The translations under genes and the position numbers were made by a program. A stretch of 64,000 bases of DNA from Gammaproteobacteria bacterium (GTDB lineage Bacteria > Pseudomonadota > Gammaproteobacteria > HK1): positions 303,162 to 367,161 of the forward strand of contig JAJEAD010000076.1 in NCBI GenBank assembly GCA_022824305.1, written 5' to 3'. Every line of letters starts with the position of its first letter. Positions within the stretch are counted from its first letter, which is position 1. This document shows, piece by piece, positions 40,740 to 51,328 of the stretch. The notes under the pieces are model-generated. The model ran no database searches. It was given only the letters and a program-made list of their open reading frames with translations, and had not been told where the DNA came from.

Positions 40740-41840
40740 TCAGTCGGAAAGCAGGCGGCGATGGGTGTTGACCGACATCAGGATGCCGAATGCCGCCATC
40801 ATGGTGACCAGGGAAGTGCCTCCATAGCTGATCAGCGGCAATGGTAGACCGACTACGGGCAATAGCCCACACACCATCCCGACATTGATCATGATGTACA
40901 CGAAGAAGACCAGGACCAGGCTCCCGCCGAGCAGGCGACCGAAGGTCTCCTGGGCGTCCGCAGCGAGCTGGAGGCCGCGCACCACCACGAACATGTACGC
41001 GGCCAGGAGCAGGACAACCCCCAGGAAACCGAACTCCTCGCCGAAGACGGCAAACACGAAGTCCGTCGACCGTTCGGGCAGGAACTCGAGCTGGGACTGC
41101 GTTCCGTTCAGCCAGCCCTTCCCGTACAACCCGCCGGAACCGACGGCAATCTTGGACTGAATGATGTGATAGCCGGCTCCGAGCGGATCCTGCTCGGGAT
41201 TGAAGAGGGTCCGGATGCGCTCGCGCTGGTACTCGTGCATCAGGTACCACATCACGGGAGCCGCCGCCGCCACCAGGACTCCGCATCCGCCGATGTAGCG
41301 CCAGCGGACACCGGCGAGGAAAAGCACGAATACTCCGGCGCCGGCAATGAGCAATGCCGTGCCGAGGTCCGGTTGCCGGACCACGAGGAGAACCGGCACC
41401 ACCACCGCACCCGCGGCGAACAGCAGTCGCCGGGGGCTCGGCGGCAGGGGTCGAGCCGTCACGTAGCAGGCCACCATCATCGGCACCGTGAGCTTGGCGA
41501 GCTCCGAGGGCTGAAAGCGGACCGGGCCGATGCTCAGCCAGCGTCGCGCGCCCTGGCTCACGTCTCCGAAGACCAGCACTGCCACCAGCAGCCCGAGCCC
41601 GGCGAAGTACAGCCACGGCGCCCAGCGAAACAGGAACTGGGGCGAGACTTGAGCGACCACGAACATCAGCGCAAACGCGAACGCCATGCGCGTTCCCTGC
41701 CGGAAGACCAGTTGCGAGTTCTCTCCCGCCGCGCTGTATAGAACGACGAGTCCGAGCCCGGACAAGAGCACGAGTCCCAGGATCAACGGAAGGTCGAGAT
41801 GCATCCGTTGAGCCAGGGTGCGATCACGATCCACCGGCAT
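40740..41840 (-). CDS. rodA: Rod shape-determining SEDS glycosyltransferase RodA
   Basis: Polytopic SEDS peptidoglycan polymerase of the elongasome (366 aa, ten predicted membrane helices). The conserved WP-type loop region is seen in LNGTQSQLEFLPERSTDFVFAV, here split as NGTQSQLEFLPE and TDFVFAV. The C-terminal GLPLPLISYGGTSLV is diagnostic. It works with PBP2 (mrdA), encoded just upstream with 18 bp between. It is followed by mltB. Confidence 0.97.
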   Translation of the reverse strand: MPVDRDRTLAQRMHLDLPLILGLVLLSGLGLVVLYSAAGENSQLVFRQGTRMAFAFALMFVVAQVSPQFLFRWAPWLYFAGLGLLVAVLVFGDVSQGARRWLSIGPVRFQPSELAKLTVPMMVACYVTARPLPPSPRRLLFAAGAVVVPVLLVVRQPDLGTALLIAGAGVFVLFLAGVRWRYIGGCGVLVAAAAPVMWYLMHEYQRERIRTLFNPEQDPLGAGYHIIQSKIAVGSGGLYGKGWLNGTQSQLEFLPERSTDFVFAVFGEEFGFLGVVLLLAAYMFVVVRGLQLAADAQETFGRLLGGSLVLVFFVYIMINVGMVCGLLPVVGLPLPLISYGGTSLVTMMAAFGILMSVNTHRRLLSD

Positions 41841-41858
41841 ATGGTCTCCCCTTGTCCT

Positions 41859-43790
41859 TCAGTTGAACGCGGAACGGCGTACGCCGGCCTCCGCCATGAG
41901 CCGCCCGTCCCGCGGTTCGGACTCGGGAGCAAGGTAGTAGTCCATTACCTGCCGGGCTATCGGCGCCGCGGAAGTGCTGCCGCTGCCCCCGTTCTCGACC
42001 ACCACCGCGACTGCGATGCGCGGGCGCAGGACGGGAGCGAATGCGAGAAAGAGTCCGTGGTCCCGGAGGTGCGGCGCCACCTCGTCCTCGTCGTACTCTT
42101 CGTTCTGAGCTATCCCAATCACCTGGGCGGTCCCGGTCTTGCCCGCCATGCGGTAGGCGGCGCCCTGACCGGTCAGTCTCGCCGTGCCCCGGGCGCCGTG
42201 GACCACGTCTTCCATCGCCACGATGACCCGGTTCCAGGACTCCTCCTCTCCGATCTTGATGGTCCCGGCAATTTCCGGGATGAGAAATTCGCTCCCGCTT
42301 CCATCGCCGCTCTCCCGCCGAAGCACCACCTGCGGGCGCATCCTGACCCCGTGGGTTCCAAGGGCGGATGCGGCGGAAGCGAGCTGCAAGGGGGTCGCCA
42401 GGGTGTAGCCCTGACCAATGCCGGTGATCAGCGTCTCTCCCGGATACCAGGGTTGACCCTTGATCGCCTCCTTCCATGCCGGCGAGGGCACGAGGCCGGA
42501 AGACTCTCCGGAGAGATCGATTCCCGTGGGGACGCCGATGCCGAAATCCACCAGCGCGCCCCGGATCCGCTCGATGCCGAGATCCACGGAGAGCCGGTAG
42601 AAGAACACGTCGCAGGACTCGACGATCGCGCGATCGAGGTCCACGTCGCCGTGTCCGGTCTTCTTCCAGTCGCGGTAGCGGTGCCGACTGTCGGGCAGGG
42701 AGTACCATCCCCCGCAGTAGGCGCCCTCCAGGGCGGTCTCCGTTTCCGCCTCGAGGCCGGCGAGCGCGACGATGGGCTTGATGGTGGACCCGGGAGGGTA
42801 CTGGCCGTTCAGGGCCCGGTTGAAGAGCGGCCGCCGCGGAGAGCGCAGCAGGCCGGCGTACTCTTCCTGGCCGATGCCGTAGGCGAAGAGGTTGGGATCG
42901 AAGGTCGGCATGCTCACGAATGCGAGGACCGCGCCGCTCGACGGCTCTATCGCCACCACCGAACCGTTTCGCTCGCCGAGGGCCTTCTCGGCCACCGCCT
43001 GCAGCCCGGCGTCGATGGTCAGGTAGATGTCGCTCCCGGGAACGGGGTCCCGGCGCTCGAGCACTCTCAGCGTTCGCCCGAAGGCATTGATCTCCACGTG
43101 CTCGTATCCGGCCCGGCCGTGCAGGACACCTTCGTACTGCTGCTCGACCCCGGTCTTCCCGATGTGACTGGTGCCCCGGTAGTTGGAGGTGTCGATGGAC
43201 TGACGGTCGCGCTCGTCTATGCGCCCCACGTACCCGATGAGGTGCGCGCCGAGATCGCCGTGCGGATAGGTCCGGGCGAGTCGGGCCTTGAAGTCGGCGC
43301 CGGGCAGGTAGGGACGATTGACGGCGATGCGCGCCACTTCCTCGGGGCTCAAGCGGAATCTCAGGGGAATGCTGTCGAAACGACGCGCCTTGGCGAGCGC
43401 GGTATGGAAGCGTTCCAGGTCGATATCGCTAATCTCCACCAGCTCGCCGAGCGCCGCAATCAGGGCATTCATGTCCTCCACGGCTTCCGGAGTAACCTCC
43501 AGGCTGTAGGCCGGAGTGTTCTGAGCGAGTACGACGCCGTTTCGATCGTAGATGATTCCCCGGGTGGGCGGCACGGCCAGGAGGCTTACCCGGTTGCTCT
43601 CCGAGAGTGTGCGGAAGTGCTCGAACTCCAGCACCTGGAGGTTGAAGACCCGCCACGCCACGCCCGCGCAAATCAGCAGGGAGAGCACGAGCGCCACCCG
43701 GGTACGACGGCGCACGAGGTGCGCCTCGCGCACGCGATCCTGCGCGGTCAGCACCGGGGACAGATGCGTTTCCCAGCGCGGGTGCTTCAT
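41859..43790 (-). CDS. mrdA: Penicillin-binding protein 2 (elongation transpeptidase)
   Basis: Class B PBP that crosslinks lateral-wall peptidoglycan together with RodA (643 aa). It has one N-terminal membrane helix (VALVLSLLICAGVAWRVF), the pedestal domain and a transpeptidase domain. The latter has STIK in PPGSTIKPI, the SxD motif in ESCDVFFYRLS and AGKTGTAQVIG. The ATG at 43790 gives the typical start. mreD lies 124 bp upstream. Family length is normal (E. coli 633). Confidence 0.96.
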   Translation of the reverse strand: MKHPRWETHLSPVLTAQDRVREAHLVRRRTRVALVLSLLICAGVAWRVFNLQVLEFEHFRTLSESNRVSLLAVPPTRGIIYDRNGVVLAQNTPAYSLEVTPEAVEDMNALIAALGELVEISDIDLERFHTALAKARRFDSIPLRFRLSPEEVARIAVNRPYLPGADFKARLARTYPHGDLGAHLIGYVGRIDERDRQSIDTSNYRGTSHIGKTGVEQQYEGVLHGRAGYEHVEINAFGRTLRVLERRDPVPGSDIYLTIDAGLQAVAEKALGERNGSVVAIEPSSGAVLAFVSMPTFDPNLFAYGIGQEEYAGLLRSPRRPLFNRALNGQYPPGSTIKPIVALAGLEAETETALEGAYCGGWYSLPDSRHRYRDWKKTGHGDVDLDRAIVESCDVFFYRLSVDLGIERIRGALVDFGIGVPTGIDLSGESSGLVPSPAWKEAIKGQPWYPGETLITGIGQGYTLATPLQLASAASALGTHGVRMRPQVVLRRESGDGSGSEFLIPEIAGTIKIGEEESWNRVIVAMEDVVHGARGTARLTGQGAAYRMAGKTGTAQVIGIAQNEEYDEDEVAPHLRDHGLFLAFAPVLRPRIAVAVVVENGGSGSTSAAPIARQVMDYYLAPESEPRDGRLMAEAGVRRSAFN

Positions 43791-43914
43791 CGGCTCACGA
43801 AATCCGCCATCTTTCGCCCGCATCCGGCGTCCCGTGCGAATGCGCCACGGATGGAGCGACGAAGCGTTCCGGGCCGGAAGGAGGCTGGTGCGGCTGAGGA
43901 GGGAGGACGGGTGA

Positions 43915-44403
43915 TCAGTCTGCGACGCATTTGCGTCTCAAGTCCCGCAACACGAAGAAGACCCAGGGCCAGAGCAGCGTGCTCACGAGGGGAGCCGCCC
44001 AGTACGCGGAGGCCATGACCGGAAACCCGCGAATCCCGTTGATCCACAGGACGATGACCTGGTAGCCGAACATGAGCACGAACACGCTGATGGCCTGCTG
44101 CCAGAGGGGAAGCGCCCGCAGCCACTGGTGCTTCTGGTGCACTATGAACGCGAGGACGGCCAGTCCGAGCGCGTGCTGGCCGAGCAGGGAACCGGACATG
44201 ACGTCGAGCAGGACTCCGGTTGCCCATGCGACGATGACGCCCACCCGGCCGGGCATCGCGATGCACCAGTACATGAGGACCAGCGCCACCCAGGCGGGAC
44301 GGCCGACTGCCGCCCAGGACGGCATCGGAAGCGTACTCAGCACGAAGGCGACGATCAGGCTCGAGGCGATGGCCCAGTTGATTCGGGTGGCGGACTCGTT
44401 CAC
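43915..44403 (-). CDS. mreD: Rod shape-determining protein MreD
   Basis: Small polytopic membrane protein of the elongasome (162 aa, five or six helices). The GTG at 44403 (VNESATRINWAI) overlaps the mreC stop by four bases. Similarity is weak apart from the hydrophobic pattern, PLWQQAISVFVLMFGYQ and GIRGFPVM, so the call leans on position between mreC and mrdA. Confidence 0.92.
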   Translation of the reverse strand: MNESATRINWAIASSLIVAFVLSTLPMPSWAAVGRPAWVALVLMYWCIAMPGRVGVIVAWATGVLLDVMSGSLLGQHALGLAVLAFIVHQKHQWLRALPLWQQAISVFVLMFGYQVIVLWINGIRGFPVMASAYWAAPLVSTLLWPWVFFVLRDLRRKCVAD

Positions 44404-45287
44404 GGCTCGGCCACGTCGGGAACCTCGCGGGGCGCGAGCCGGTCGGAGGGCTGATCCGACCACACCAGCAGCACCTCGCGGTTTCGTTCCAGGTTCGCGC
44501 TGGATTCCACCGTGACCTGCGCGAAGGGCCGACCGCTGTCGCGCTCCACGCTCACCACCCGACCCACGGGATAGCCGGCGGGGAAGCGTCCTCCGAGTCC
44601 GGAGGTGACCAGCACATCACCGACCAGGACGTCGGCGTTGACGGGAACGTGGGTGAGCTCGAGCCGGTCGAGCGGCCCGGTGCCCACCGCGATCCCCAGC
44701 AGCCCGCTGCGCCTGACCTGTACCGGCAGCGCATGACTCGGATCGGTGATGAGCACCGCGCTGCTGGAGAAGGGTCCCGCCTCGACCACCTGTCCCATGA
44801 TGCCGTTCGCATCGATCAGGGACTGCCCCACGTGGACTCCATCGCGAATGCCCTTGTTCAGGACGATGCGTCGGCTGTAGGGATCGAGGTCTACCGCGAG
44901 CCGCTCTGCAATCAGGACCTGCACTCCGACCCTTGCGGCGGAGTCGAGCAGCTCGCGCAGGCGCCGATTCTCGGCCTCCAGCTCGGCGTACCTCTCCAGG
45001 CGGGACTGCGCGGAGAAGTTCTCCCGGCGCAGCCGCTCGTTCTCCGTCATGAGCGTCCGGCGGGAACTCAGGTTGTCCGCCACCCATTTTCCGCCCCGAA
45101 TGGGGAGATCGACGGCGTACTGGAGAGGATAGACGAGAGTGGCGAGCAGGCTGCGCACGGCATCCACGTGCCCCCCCCGATGGTCGGCGGTCATGAGCAC
45201 CACCGAGAGGACCGCCACCGCCACCACGCGCGCCAGCGCGTAAGAACCGCGTTCGAAGAGGGGCTTGTGGCCGGTCTTCAGATCCAT
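44400..45287 (-). CDS. mreC: Rod shape-determining protein MreC
   Basis: Bitopic periplasmic scaffold that activates PBP2-RodA (295 aa). It has an N-terminal membrane helix (VVAVAVLSVVLMTADH) and a coiled-coil around LERYAELEAENRRLRELL. Two beta-barrel domains follow, with GIMGQVVEAGPFSSSAVLITD and DVLVTSGLGGRFPAGYPVG (quoted here as family landmarks). The stop is coupled to mreD; it is 29 bp downstream of mreB. Confidence 0.96.
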   Translation of the reverse strand: MDLKTGHKPLFERGSYALARVVAVAVLSVVLMTADHRGGHVDAVRSLLATLVYPLQYAVDLPIRGGKWVADNLSSRRTLMTENERLRRENFSAQSRLERYAELEAENRRLRELLDSAARVGVQVLIAERLAVDLDPYSRRIVLNKGIRDGVHVGQSLIDANGIMGQVVEAGPFSSSAVLITDPSHALPVQVRRSGLLGIAVGTGPLDRLELTHVPVNADVLVGDVLVTSGLGGRFPAGYPVGRVVSVERDSGRPFAQVTVESSANLERNREVLLVWSDQPSDRLAPREVPDVAEP

Positions 45288-45316
45288 CTTCGGCCAGTCA
45301 GCAGCTCCCCCGGCGC

Positions 45317-46363
45317 CTACTCGTAGGTAAACACGTCGACACCCTTCTCGTCGAGCATCTTCAGGGCCCGGCCTCCGCCCTTGGCGACGCAGGTCAGCGG
45401 GTCATCCGCAATGATGACCGGGATGCCCGTCTCCTCCATCAGCAGGCGGTCGACGTCCTTGAGCAGCGCCCCCCCGCCGGTCAACACCATGCCGCGTTCG
45501 GCAACGTCGGCGCCAAGCTCCGGTGGCGTCTGTTCCAGGGCGGTCTTGACCGCGGTCACGATTCCGGACAGGGGCTCCTGGAGAGACTCGAGGATTTCGT
45601 TGCTGTTGAGCACGAAACTGCGCGGAATGCCCTCCGCGAGATTGCGTCCGCGGACCTCTATCTCGGCCATGGAGTTGCTGGGATAAGCGGACCCGATCTC
45701 GTGCTTGATCCGTTCCGCGGTCGCTTCGCCGATCAGGGTGCTGAAGTTGCGGCGCACGTAGTTGATTACCGCCTCGTCGAAGCGGTCACCGCCGATCCGC
45801 ACGGACTCCGAGTAGACGATGCCGTTCAGCGATATCACCGCGACTTCGGTAGTGCCGCCGCCAATGTCGAGGACCATGGAGCCCCGCGCCTCGCTCACCG
45901 GCAGACCGGCTCCAATCGCCGCCGCCATCGGCTCCTCCATGAGGTAGACCCCTCGTGCCCCCGCGCCGGCCGCCGACTCCCGAATCGCCCGCCGCTCGAC
46001 CTGGGTCGAGCCGCAGGGAACGCACACGAGCACCCGCGGACTGGGCCGAAGGAAACTGTTCTCGTGCGCACGGTGAATGAAGTGCTGCAGCATCTTCTCG
46101 GTGACGGTGAAGTCCGCGATCACGCCGTCCTTCAGGGGACGAATGGCCTGGATGTTTCCAGGCGTGCGGCCGAGCATGCTCTTGGCGGCGTCACCGACCG
46201 CCGCGATGCTCTTGGTGCCCCCGTCGGGCTCGGTGCGGATCGCCACCACCGAGGGCTCGTTCAGCACGATGCCCTTGTCACGCGCGTAGATGAGGGTGTT
46301 GGCGGTTCCGAGATCGATCGAGAGATCGGTCGAGAAGAGACCACGGAAACGTTTCAGGAACAT
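45317..46363 (-). CDS. mreB: Actin-like rod shape-determining protein MreB
   Basis: Bacterial actin that organises lateral wall synthesis (348 aa). The N-terminal [19 protein letters not shown] carries the phosphate 1 loop. [34 protein letters not shown] and [17 protein letters not shown] are the other nucleotide-binding segments. It begins the mreB-mreC-mreD-mrdA-rodA-mltB-dacC-lipB run. It is divergent from gatC, and no strong ribosome-binding site is visible before the ATG. Confidence 0.98.
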   Translation of the reverse strand: MFLKRFRGLFSTDLSIDLGTANTLIYARDKGIVLNEPSVVAIRTEPDGGTKSIAAVGDAAKSMLGRTPGNIQAIRPLKDGVIADFTVTEKMLQHFIHRAHENSFLRPSPRVLVCVPCGSTQVERRAIRESAAGAGARGVYLMEEPMAAAIGAGLPVSEARGSMVLDIGGGTTEVAVISLNGIVYSESVRIGGDRFDEAVINYVRRNFSTLIGEATAERIKHEIGSAYPSNSMAEIEVRGRNLAEGIPRSFVLNSNEILESLQEPLSGIVTAVKTALEQTPPELGADVAERGMVLTGGGALLKDVDRLLMEETGIPVIIADDPLTCVAKGGGRALKMLDEKGVDVFTYE

Positions 46364-46414
46364 TTATGTCGGCTGCTTGCGAGCACAACGTGACCACGGG
46401 TACGCGCTGACAGG

Positions 46415-46420
46415 TATAAT
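46415..46420 (+). promoter_or_regulatory. Perfect -10 box upstream of gatCAB
   Basis: TATAAT, the exact consensus, lies on the plus strand in the mreB-gatC gap. The best -35 is GTGACC at 46390-46395 with a 19-bp spacer. The start point would be near 46427, giving a leader of about 130 nt. That leader includes a CCTGGT/ACCAGG hairpin at 46457-46474. Confidence 0.5.
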
Positions 46421-46510
46421 GCTCCCGCTCATCAGCGACGTCCTTGTGTTGGATGCCCTGGTTTCTCTACCAGGAGTGTTGGTCCTAGAGGCCTCCCCGG
46501 CGGCGGCGTC

Positions 46511-46539
46511 ACTTTAGCAGCCGGCGCAAAACGCGACAA
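46511..46539 (-). promoter_or_regulatory. Candidate sigma-70 promoter of mreB
   Basis: On the minus strand TTGTCG (46539-46534), a 17-bp spacer and TAAAGT (46516-46511) could start transcription near 46504, with a 140-nt leader for mreB. It lies beyond the gatC -10, so the two leaders would overlap as antisense RNAs. Confidence 0.4.
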
Positions 46540-46556
46540 GCAATCTCCGCGCAAAT

Positions 46557-46871
46557 TTGTCAGGACCAGCAGGCATTCCATCCGCAGGGGTTTCCGAGGA
46601 GGAGCTGGCGCACATCGCGCACCTCGCGCGGCTGGCGCTCGACCCCCGGGAGGTCCCTCGACTGCGCGAGGAGCTGGCGCGAATCCTCGCGCTGGTCGAC
46701 GAGATGAACGCGATCGATACCGCTGATCTGAGCCCCATGGCGCATCCCGTGGAGACGGCACAGCGACTGCGCCGGGACGAGGTCGGGGAGGAGGACCGGC
46801 GAGAGCTCCTGCAGCAGGGCGCGCCCGAAGTCGAGGACGGCCTGTACCTGGTACCGAGGGTGGTCGACTGA
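46557..46871 (+). CDS. gatC: Asp/Glu-tRNA amidotransferase subunit C
   Basis: Small belt subunit that holds GatA and GatB together (104 aa). [21 protein letters not shown] is the family N-terminus, quoted in part: [13 protein letters not shown]. The C-terminal LYLVPRVVD is also typical. There is no ATG or GTG between the in-frame stop at 46515 and the conserved region, so the TTG at 46557 is taken as start. No Shine-Dalgarno sequence is seen before it. gatA begins 28 bp later. Confidence 0.92.
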   Translation: MSGPAGIPSAGVSEEELAHIAHLARLALDPREVPRLREELARILALVDEMNAIDTADLSPMAHPVETAQRLRRDEVGEEDRRELLQQGAPEVEDGLYLVPRVVD

Positions 46872-46899
46872 GGCCAGGCGGGGAATTCCCCTTCCGAAC

Positions 46900-48354
46900 A
46901 TGCACCACCTGTCCATCCGCCAGTTGAAGGAGGCGCTTCTTGCCCGCGACTTTTCCTGCGAGGAACTCGCCCGCTCCCATCTCGAACGCCTGGTCCGCAT
47001 CGGCGCCGAGCTCAACTGCCTCGTGTCCCTCACCGAGGAACAGGCCCTCGCCGAAGCGCGCGAGGCCGACCGCAGGCTGATTCGGGGCGACTGCCCCGCA
47101 CTGAACGGGATACCGGTCGTGCACAAGGACGTATTCTGCACCCGCGGAGTCCGGACTTCGTGCGGCTCCCGGATGCTCGACAACTTCGTGGCCCCTTACG
47201 ATGCGACGGTGGTGGAAAGGGCCCGCCGGCAGGGCATGGTGATGCTCGGCAAGGCGAACATGGACGAATTCGCCATGGGCTCTTCGAACGAGAACAGCTT
47301 CTACGGCCCCGTGCGCAACCCCTGGGACCGCGAGAGGGTGCCCGGCGGCTCATCGGGCGGCTCCGCCGCCGCGGTGGCCGCGCGCCTCGTGCCCGCCGCC
47401 ACCGGCACCGATACCGGCGGCTCGGTGCGCCAGCCCGCCGCGCTGTGCGGAGTGACCGGGATCAAGCCGACCTATGGGCGCGTATCCCGGTACGGGTTGG
47501 TCGCCTACGCATCGAGCCTCGATCAGGCCGGGGTGTTCGCGAGAAGCGTGGAGGACGCCGCGTTCGTGCTCGAGGCGATCGCGGGATACGACGAGCGCGA
47601 TTCGACGAGCGTCGACCGGCCGGTGGAGAACTACGTCTCCGCGCTCGAGGAGGATGCAGGCCCCCTTCGCATCGGAGTGGCCCGGGAGTTCTTCGGCTCG
47701 GGGCTCGATCCCGCCGTGGGCGACGCGATCGAGGAAGCGCTCAGCCACTTCGAACGACACGGCGCCGGGAGGCGCGACATCAGCATTCCGAGCCTCGAGC
47801 TCGCCATCCCGGCGTACTACGTCGTCGCGCCCGCCGAATGCTCCTCCAACCTGTCACGCTACGATGGCGTGCGTTACGGGTACCGTAGCGCCGGGGCACG
47901 CGACATCGAGACTCTCTACAAGAAGTCCCGCAGCGAGGGGTTCGGAGCGGAGGTCAAGCGCCGCATTCTCGTCGGCACCTACGCCCTGTCATCCGGCTAC
48001 TACGACGCCTACTACCTCAAGGCCCAGAAGATCCGGCGCCTCATCAGCGCGGAGCTCCGGGAAGCGCTTCGTGAAGTGGACGTGATCGTCGGCCCCACCT
48101 CACCGTTCACGGCGTTTCGCCTCGGCGAACGCGCCGGGGACCCGGTGACCATGTACCGCTGCGACGTGTACACCACCGCGGTCAATCTCGCGGGCCTGCC
48201 GGCGATTTCGCTGCCGGCGGGCTTCGTCCACGGGCTGCCGGTGGGCTTGCAGATCATCGGCGATCACTTCTCGGAGGCGAGGCTGCTGCAGATTGCGCAT
48301 CGCTTCCAGTCGACGAGCGACTGGCACCAGAGGGTGCCGGCGGGCTGCGAGTAG
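46900..48354 (+). CDS. gatA: Asp/Glu-tRNA amidotransferase subunit A
   Basis: Amidase subunit that releases ammonia from glutamine or asparagine (484 aa). The Ser-cisSer-Lys triad is visible: the Lys in [10 protein letters not shown] and the serines in [13 protein letters not shown] and [14 protein letters not shown]. It supplies ammonia to GatB through a tunnel. With gatB it forms Gln-tRNA or Asn-tRNA by the indirect route. Confidence 0.98.
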   Translation: MHHLSIRQLKEALLARDFSCEELARSHLERLVRIGAELNCLVSLTEEQALAEAREADRRLIRGDCPALNGIPVVHKDVFCTRGVRTSCGSRMLDNFVAPYDATVVERARRQGMVMLGKANMDEFAMGSSNENSFYGPVRNPWDRERVPGGSSGGSAAAVAARLVPAATGTDTGGSVRQPAALCGVTGIKPTYGRVSRYGLVAYASSLDQAGVFARSVEDAAFVLEAIAGYDERDSTSVDRPVENYVSALEEDAGPLRIGVAREFFGSGLDPAVGDAIEEALSHFERHGAGRRDISIPSLELAIPAYYVVAPAECSSNLSRYDGVRYGYRSAGARDIETLYKKSRSEGFGAEVKRRILVGTYALSSGYYDAYYLKAQKIRRLISAELREALREVDVIVGPTSPFTAFRLGERAGDPVTMYRCDVYTTAVNLAGLPAISLPAGFVHGLPVGLQIIGDHFSEARLLQIAHRFQSTSDWHQRVPAGCE

Positions 48355-48363
48355 GATCGGACG

Positions 48364-49806
48364 GTGGACACCTCGCGGTGGGAGGCCGTCATCGGACTCG
48401 AGCTTCACGCGCAGCTCGCCACCCGGAGCAAGATCTTCTCCGGCGCGCCTACCGGCTACGGGGCGCCTCCCAACCGCCAGGCCTGCGCCGTCGACCTCGG
48501 ACTCCCCGGGGTCCTGCCGGTGCTGAACGGGACGGCCCTCTCGATGGCGGTGAAGTTCGGGCTGGCGGTGGGCGCCACCGTCGCCAGGCACTCGGTGTTC
48601 GCTCGCAAGAACTACTTCTATCCGGACCTTCCGAAGGGCTACCAGATAAGCCAGTACGAGCTGCCCATCGTCGAGGGCGGCGCCGTCCACATTTCGACGG
48701 AGGGCGCATCCCGTCGCGTCGGAATCACCCGGGCTCACCTCGAGGAAGACGCGGGAAAGTCCGTGCACGACGTGGTCTCGGGTCGCAGCGCCATCGATCT
48801 CAATCGGGCGGGCATCCCTCTCCTGGAGATCGTGTCGGAGCCGGACATGCGCAGTGCGGCGGAGGCCGTCGCCTACATGCAGGAAGTGCACGCGATCGTG
48901 CGCTACCTAGAGATATGCGACGGAAACATGCAGGAAGGCTCCTTCCGCTGCGACGCGAACGTCTCGGTTCGCCGCCGGGGCGAGCACGCTCTGGGCACGA
49001 GAACCGAGCTCAAGAACCTGAACTCCTTTCGATTTGTCGAACGGGCCATTCGCCACGAGATAGATCGCCAGATCGCCGTGCTCGAGAGCGGCGGCACGGT
49101 GGTGCAGCAAACCCGCCACTACGATGCCGAGCGCAACGACACCCGCCCCCTGCGCGACAAGGAAGAAGCGAACGACTACCGCTACTTTCCGGATCCGGAC
49201 CTGCTTCCGGTGGAGATCGACGACGCCTTCGTGGAGTCCATCCGGTCGGCGCTGCCCGAGCTGCCGGGCGACCGACGACGCCGTTTCGTGGCCGACTACG
49301 GACTCGGGCTCGACGAGGCTCGCCTCCTCACCTCGGACCGGCATCTCGCCAACTACTTCGAGGCCACCCTCGGAGACGAAGGCGCCGACCCCAGGCTTGC
49401 GGCGCACTGGGTCACGGGCGAGCTCGGAGCGCACCTGAATCGCGAGGGACGGGACATTTCCGCGAGTCCGGTCAGCCCGGAGATGATGCAGGGCCTGCTG
49501 CGGCGCCTGCGGGACGGAACGGTCTCGGGGCCGGTCGCCAAGGAAGTCCTCAAGGCGATGTGGGACGGGGAAGGCGACGCCGACCACGTCATCGAAGGTC
49601 GCGGTCTGCGTCAGGTGAACGACGACGATGCTCTGTCCCGCCTCGTCGACGACGTGCTCGACGCGCATCCCGACCAGGTGAGCCAGTTCAGGTCGGGACG
49701 CCAGAAGGTGCTGGGCTACCTCGTGGGACAGGCCATGAAGGCCTCGCGCGGCAAGGCCAATCCACAGCGCGTGAACGCGCTGATGCGCGCGAGGCTCACC
49801 GAGTAG
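48364..49806 (+). CDS. gatB: Asp/Glu-tRNA amidotransferase subunit B
   Basis: Kinase-amidase partner that activates mischarged Glu-tRNA-Gln or Asp-tRNA-Asn and adds the amide (480 aa). The family start [13 protein letters not shown] follows the GTG. The catalytic-site segment [20 protein letters not shown] (family landmark) and [12 protein letters not shown] are present, with the YqeY-like tail at the C-terminus. It is 9 bp after gatA and converges on rplQ. Confidence 0.98.
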   Translation: MDTSRWEAVIGLELHAQLATRSKIFSGAPTGYGAPPNRQACAVDLGLPGVLPVLNGTALSMAVKFGLAVGATVARHSVFARKNYFYPDLPKGYQISQYELPIVEGGAVHISTEGASRRVGITRAHLEEDAGKSVHDVVSGRSAIDLNRAGIPLLEIVSEPDMRSAAEAVAYMQEVHAIVRYLEICDGNMQEGSFRCDANVSVRRRGEHALGTRTELKNLNSFRFVERAIRHEIDRQIAVLESGGTVVQQTRHYDAERNDTRPLRDKEEANDYRYFPDPDLLPVEIDDAFVESIRSALPELPGDRRRRFVADYGLGLDEARLLTSDRHLANYFEATLGDEGADPRLAAHWVTGELGAHLNREGRDISASPVSPEMMQGLLRRLRDGTVSGPVAKEVLKAMWDGEGDADHVIEGRGLRQVNDDDALSRLVDDVLDAHPDQVSQFRSGRQKVLGYLVGQAMKASRGKANPQRVNALMRARLTE

Positions 49807-49808
49807 CG

Positions 49809-49840
49809 CAATCGCTTACCCGGAAATCGGAATGCGATTG
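49809..49840. terminator. Hairpin between convergent gatB and rplQ
   Basis: CAATCGC (49809-49815) and GCGATTG (49834-49840) form a 7-bp stem. An inner CCG/CGG pair extends it with small bulges. It occupies most of the 44-bp gap and could act from both sides. No T-tract follows, so termination strength is doubtful. A direct repeat TCAGCCA (49841 and 49851) adjoins it. Confidence 0.35.
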
Positions 49841-49850
49841 TCAGCCAAGG

Positions 49851-50228
49851 TCAGCCAGCGTCTTCCGCCCGGGGCCGATCCACGAGCTCCACGAACGCCA
49901 TCGGAGCGCTGTCTCCGTTGCGGTAGCCGCACCTGAGAATGCGGGTGTAACCGCCGGGACGCGCGGAGTAGCGGGGACCGAGCTCGGTGAACAGCTTGGT
50001 CACCGTCTTGCGGTCGCGCAGCCTCGCGAAGGCGAGCCGCCGGTTGGCTACGCTGTCCTGCTTGGCCAGCGTGATCAGCGGCTCGACCACGCGGCGCAGC
50101 TCCTTGGCCTTGGGCACCGTTGTCGTCAACGCCTCGTGGCGCAGCAGCGAGGCGGACAGGTTGCGGAACATTGCCCGTTGGTGGCTGCTGGAGCGGCCGA
50201 GCTTCCTTCCACTCTTTCGATGTCGCAT
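49851..50228 (-). CDS. rplQ: 50S ribosomal protein L17
   Basis: 125 aa (E. coli 127). It starts [20 protein letters not shown] and has the conserved [13 protein letters not shown]. It binds 23S rRNA near the exit tunnel. It is the last gene of the alpha operon, 39 bp after rpoA. Confidence 0.98.
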   Translation of the reverse strand: MRHRKSGRKLGRSSSHQRAMFRNLSASLLRHEALTTTVPKAKELRRVVEPLITLAKQDSVANRRLAFARLRDRKTVTKLFTELGPRYSARPGGYTRILRCGYRNGDSAPMAFVELVDRPRAEDAG

Positions 50229-50267
50229 CGTGTTGTACGTTCCCGTCTTTCGCCGGAATCGGCCGGC

Positions 50268-51266
50268 TCAGATCTCCTTGTCGGCGCTGCGCAGGCCACG
50301 AGGCGGCCAGTTCTCCAGCCGCATGCCGAGGGAAAGGCCCCGCGAGGAAAGCACTTCCTTGATTTCGGTCAGCGACTTCTTGCCGAGATTGGGTGTCTTC
50401 AGGAGCTCCACTTCGCTGCGCTGAATGAGATCGCCCACGTAGTAGATGCTCTCCGCCTTCAGGCAGTTCGCCGAGCGCACGGTAAGCTCCAGGTCATCGA
50501 CGGGGCGAAGCAGGAGGGGATCGATCTCGGTGCCCGGACGCCTCAGGGTTTCGTCGCTGCGGCTGCTGAGGCTCACGAAGACCGAGAGCTGGTCCTGCAG
50601 GAGGCCCGCTGCGTGCCGGATGGCGTCTTCCGGGTCCAGAGTGCCGTTGGTCTCGATTTCCACCACCAGCTTGTCCAGGTCGGTCTGCTGCTCCACCCGC
50701 GCGCTGTCGACGACGTAGGCCACGCGCCGGACGGGGCTGAACGAGGCGTCGAGGAGCAGTCGTCCGATCGGGAGGTCGCCTTCCTCCGCCGCTACGCGCG
50801 CGGATGCCGGCTGATAACCGCGACCGAGCTCCACCTTCATCGACATGCCGAGCTCGCCTTCCTTCGTCAGGTTGGCGATTACGTGCTCGTGGTTGAGCAC
50901 CTCGACATCGTGGTCCACCACGATGTCGCTGGCGAAAACGGGGCCCGGGCCCTTCTTGTTCAGGGTCAGCGTCGACTCTTCCCGCGCATGCATGCGGATC
51001 GCCAGTCCCTTCAGGTTGAGGAGGATCTCGGTGACGTCCTCCTGCACGCCTTCGATCGTGGTGTACTCGTGCAGCACGCCTTCGATCTCCACCTCGGTCA
51101 CCGCGCATCCCGGCATCGAGGAGAGCAACACCCGCCGAAGCGCGTTGCCGAGGGTGTGCCCGAATCCGCGGTCCAGCGGCTCCAGGGTGATCTTCGCGGT
51201 GTGGGTGCCGATGGGACGAACATCCACGAGCCGGGGTTTCAAGAGTTGAGTTGCCGCGCTCTGCAT
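50268..51266 (-). CDS. rpoA: RNA polymerase alpha subunit
   Basis: 332 aa (E. coli 329). The N-terminal dimerisation domain contains [21 protein letters not shown] flexible linker follows, then the C-terminal domain with [20 protein letters not shown], which contacts UP elements and activators. AGGAGA precedes the ATG. It lies 118 bp after rpsD, an unusually long gap that holds a tandem repeat. Confidence 0.99.
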   Translation of the reverse strand: MQSAATQLLKPRLVDVRPIGTHTAKITLEPLDRGFGHTLGNALRRVLLSSMPGCAVTEVEIEGVLHEYTTIEGVQEDVTEILLNLKGLAIRMHAREESTLTLNKKGPGPVFASDIVVDHDVEVLNHEHVIANLTKEGELGMSMKVELGRGYQPASARVAAEEGDLPIGRLLLDASFSPVRRVAYVVDSARVEQQTDLDKLVVEIETNGTLDPEDAIRHAAGLLQDQLSVFVSLSSRSDETLRRPGTEIDPLLLRPVDDLELTVRSANCLKAESIYYVGDLIQRSEVELLKTPNLGKKSLTEIKEVLSSRGLSLGMRLENWPPRGLRSADKEI

Positions 51267-51328
51267 TCCTGTCTCCTGCCCGCCGATCGCACTGATGCGC
51301 GGAGGCGTTGTCGGTTCCGGTTGGGATT

